The notes under the pieces were generated by a model that was given only the letters and a program-made list of their open reading frames with translations, was not told where the DNA came from and ran no database searches. The translations under genes were made by a program, and so were the position numbers. A stretch of 64,000 nucleotides of DNA from UBA1794 sp964439955 (GTDB lineage: Bacteria; Bacteroidota; Bacteroidia; Bacteroidales; Bacteroidaceae). How positions within the stretch are numbered: position 1 is the stretch's first letter; the number at the start of each line of letters is the position of its first letter. This document shows, one piece after another, positions 61,721 through 64,000 of this stretch. The stretch lies in NCBI GenBank assembly GCA_964439955.1, contig CAYTPX010000002.1, forward strand, positions 109,640 through 173,639, written 5' to 3'.

Positions 61721-63832
61721 ATGGACAAACATTGGATGAAAACTTCGTTATTGGCTGCTTCGATGGGAATGGTGGCTCTCTCCCCGCTGGCCGCAGCCGA
61801 GGCTTCGGATGAGAATAACAATGGGAATAAAGAAACCCTGACCCCCGAATTGCTCTGGACGATGGGGCGTTTGGGCGGGACGAGTGCAGGCTCGATATCC
61901 CCTGACGGCACACAAGTGCTTTATACCGTGACGCACACCGACTGGAAAACGGAGGAATCGGTCACGCGTATATACCTTTCGCCCGTACTCCCCGCTTCCG
62001 GGACAGGGTCGGACTCCGTACCGCAGGCGCGCATACTGGGCGAAGGAAGCCAGCCGGCTTGGATAAAAGGCGGAAGTAAGGTTGCTTTCCTTTCTTCCGA
62101 AAGCGGCAAATCGCAAATCTGGGAGATGAACCCCGATGGGGACGGCCGTCGCAAATTGTCCGCCTACCCGGGCGACATCGAAGGCTTTTCTTTTTCACCC
62201 GATGGGAAGAAAGTCCTGTTCACCGCCCAAGTGAAAGTGGGACAAAGCATAGAGGACATGTATCCGGATTTGCCTAAGGCGTCGGGCAAGATTGCGAACG
62301 ATTTGATGTATCTGCACTGGGATGAATGGGTCGAGACCGTGCCCCATCCGTTTTGGGCATCTTTCGACGGGGAAAAGGTGGGCGACGCCACCGATTTGCT
62401 GAAAGGCGAGCCTTATGAGAGCCCAATGAAGCCCTTTGGGGGCATGGAACAGTTGGAGTGGGTGCCATCGTCGGACGCCATTATCTATACGTGCCGCAAG
62501 AAAACGGGTCGTGATTACGCGCTTTCTACCAACTCGGACTTGTACATTTACGACCTTTCGTCCGGCTTGTCCCGCAATTTGACGTTGGGCAACGGAGGGT
62601 ATGACCAAAACCCCGTGTTCGGCCCGGACACGACGCGGGTGGCATGGCTCAGTATGGAGCGGGATGGATATGAGAGCGACTTGTCCCGCCTATGTATCCT
62701 TAATATTTATACGCGTGCCCCCTACTTCTTGAGCCACGACTTCCAGTCGAATGTGGAGGAAATGTGCTGGAGCCGGGACGGGAAGACAATCTTTTTCTCC
62801 GGAGTGTGGCATGGGACGAAACAACTCTATGCCCTTGATATGAAAACCGAGAAGGTGAGAGCCATAACCTCAGGGGCTTATGATTACTCCCTTGTCGGGC
62901 TTGGCCCCGAGGGCATGCTGATAGCTTCACGCCATTCGCTCAGCGAAGCCGATGAGTTGTACTGCGTGGACGTAAACACGGGGCAACCACGTGCCATTAC
63001 GAACATCAATGGCGGACTATTCAGCCGTTTGTCGCTGGGAAAAGTGGAGGAACGATGGGTAACTACTACCGATGGGAAGCAGATGCTGGTATGGGTCGTG
63101 TTCCCCCCCGAGTTCGACCCCTCGAAGAAGTACCCGGCCGTGTTATATTGCGAAGGCGGCCCGCAAAGCCCGGTAAGCCAGTTCTGGTCGTACCGCTGGA
63201 ACATACAGACGCTTGCGGCTGCGGGATACATCTATGTCATGCCCAACCGGAGAGGGATGCCGGGTTTCGGGACGGAGTGGAATGAGGCTATCAGTGGCGA
63301 CTATGGCGGGCAGTGCATGAAAGATTACCTGACGGCTATTGATTCGATAGCAGCTGAACCGTATGTCGATGCAGACCGGTTGGGGTGCGTGGGTGCCAGT
63401 TTCGGAGGGTTCTCCGTCTATTGGTTGGCGGGGCATCATGAAAAGCGTTTTAAGGCGTTCATCGCCCATGACGGGCTTTTCAATTTGGAACAACAATACG
63501 TAGAGACGGAAGAGAAGTGGTTTCCCAACTGGGACTTGGGCGGCCCCTATTGGGAACGGGGCGGGGAGAACGAGGCGATAGACCGGAGCTATTCCCAGTC
63601 GCCGCACCTTTTCGTGAAGAATTGGGACACCCCTATTCTGTGCATCCACGGGGTTAGGGACTACAGGGTACTTGCCTCACAAGGTATGTCGGCCTTCAGC
63701 GCCGCGCGTTTGTTGGATATTCCCGCACAGTTACTCTTGTATCCGGACGAAAACCATTGGGTCTTGAAACCGCAAAATTCCATACTTTGGTATCGTACCT
63801 TCGTCAAATGGCTGGACAAGTGGCTGAAATAA
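61721..63832 (+). CDS. Secreted S9-family serine peptidase (prolyl oligopeptidase / DPP type)
   Basis: 703 residues from the ATG at 61721, with a signal peptide (LLAASMGMVALSPLAAAEA). The N-terminal beta-propeller covers about 40-430 with WD40-like repeats (SISPDGTQVLYTVTHTDW and GFSFSPDGKKVLFTAQ). The hydrolase domain holds the catalytic Ser in VGASFGGFSVYWL (near 567), Asp in VRDYRVLASQG and His in DENHWVLKP. It is probably periplasmic and takes amino acids or dipeptides from peptide N-termini. The last 168 bases of the window after it show only a weak GCCTCTTC/GAAGAGG hairpin. Confidence 0.9.
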   Translation: MDKHWMKTSLLAASMGMVALSPLAAAEASDENNNGNKETLTPELLWTMGRLGGTSAGSISPDGTQVLYTVTHTDWKTEESVTRIYLSPVLPASGTGSDSVPQARILGEGSQPAWIKGGSKVAFLSSESGKSQIWEMNPDGDGRRKLSAYPGDIEGFSFSPDGKKVLFTAQVKVGQSIEDMYPDLPKASGKIANDLMYLHWDEWVETVPHPFWASFDGEKVGDATDLLKGEPYESPMKPFGGMEQLEWVPSSDAIIYTCRKKTGRDYALSTNSDLYIYDLSSGLSRNLTLGNGGYDQNPVFGPDTTRVAWLSMERDGYESDLSRLCILNIYTRAPYFLSHDFQSNVEEMCWSRDGKTIFFSGVWHGTKQLYALDMKTEKVRAITSGAYDYSLVGLGPEGMLIASRHSLSEADELYCVDVNTGQPRAITNINGGLFSRLSLGKVEERWVTTTDGKQMLVWVVFPPEFDPSKKYPAVLYCEGGPQSPVSQFWSYRWNIQTLAAAGYIYVMPNRRGMPGFGTEWNEAISGDYGGQCMKDYLTAIDSIAAEPYVDADRLGCVGASFGGFSVYWLAGHHEKRFKAFIAHDGLFNLEQQYVETEEKWFPNWDLGGPYWERGGENEAIDRSYSQSPHLFVKNWDTPILCIHGVRDYRVLASQGMSAFSAARLLDIPAQLLLYPDENHWVLKPQNSILWYRTFVKWLDKWLK

Positions 63833-64000
63833 TGTGAGGCTTCCTGCCTCTTCTTGTCCGGCGTGGAGATAGGAAGAGGTGGGTGTCGCGTGGATTCCCA
63901 AAGGACGCGCGAGAAGCCTAAAAAAGAACCTGCACGGTTTCAAGGAAGGTAAGCATTCGAAGAAATGCACCTTTTACACTTTGAGGTTTGGTTGTAGCTT

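Noticed and set aside
63833..64000. Gene at the right edge
   Set aside because: Only a short minus-strand frame is open, overlapping the end of the peptidase gene and without any motif.

Overview
The window is a chromosomal segment of a bacterium in the order Bacteroidales. This rests on gene content: a Bat aerotolerance locus, an 11-subunit Nuo cluster with fused nuoCD and no nuoEFG, a type B L31 gene, a DUF4250 gene, and HU variants beside ftsY and rimO. Several promoters carry the Bacteroidetes -7 box TAnnTTTG. Base composition looks close to half G+C. I cannot name the genus from the sequence alone. I see no rRNA, tRNA, CRISPR array, insertion sequence or prophage.

Layout. 1-8.7 kb (+): the recN 3' end, rlmB, a degenerate trypsin-like/TPR protein, manA, gyrA and a TPR protein. 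8.7-21.2 kb (-): an MscS channel, a Ca2+ ATPase, a MurU/AmgK pair whose kinase carries a RapZ C-terminal domain, agmatine deiminase, a ClpC-type ATPase without its N-domain, kdsA and an acyl-CoA synthetase. 21.5-25.0 kb (+): recR, a membrane protein, a HAD hydrolase, a GT2 glycosyltransferase and a GNAT enzyme. 25.1-34.0 kb is mixed: a small envelope operon, two lipoproteins, rpmE2, fbaA, a secreted GH43/GH51 arabinan pair and an HD protein. 34.4-48.8 kb (+): htpG behind a candidate sigma-54 promoter, nuoA to nuoN, and kdgK-eda. 49-61.6 kb (-): moxR, DUF58, a BatD-like gene and batABCDE, then ftsY, rimO, HU and a membrane HU-LysM protein. The last gene (+) is a secreted S9 peptidase.

The most unusual feature is a dispersed family of short, imperfectly palindromic repeats built from GGCTTTTCC and GGAAAAGCC-like arms with GC-rich spacers. 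About ten copies lie between genes, at gene ends, or next to promoters. Two lie in frame inside proteins, where both encode FSGKA-like peptides: the N-terminus of the ClpC-type ATPase and the N-terminus of a Bat-locus protein. The ClpC copy sits where the Clp N-domain should be. This resembles, by analogy only, the protein-inserting palindromic elements known in Rickettsia.

Other points worth attention are the HU-TM-LysM protein (a possible DNA to cell-wall tether), the AmgK-RapZ fusion, and the sigma-54-like htpG promoter.
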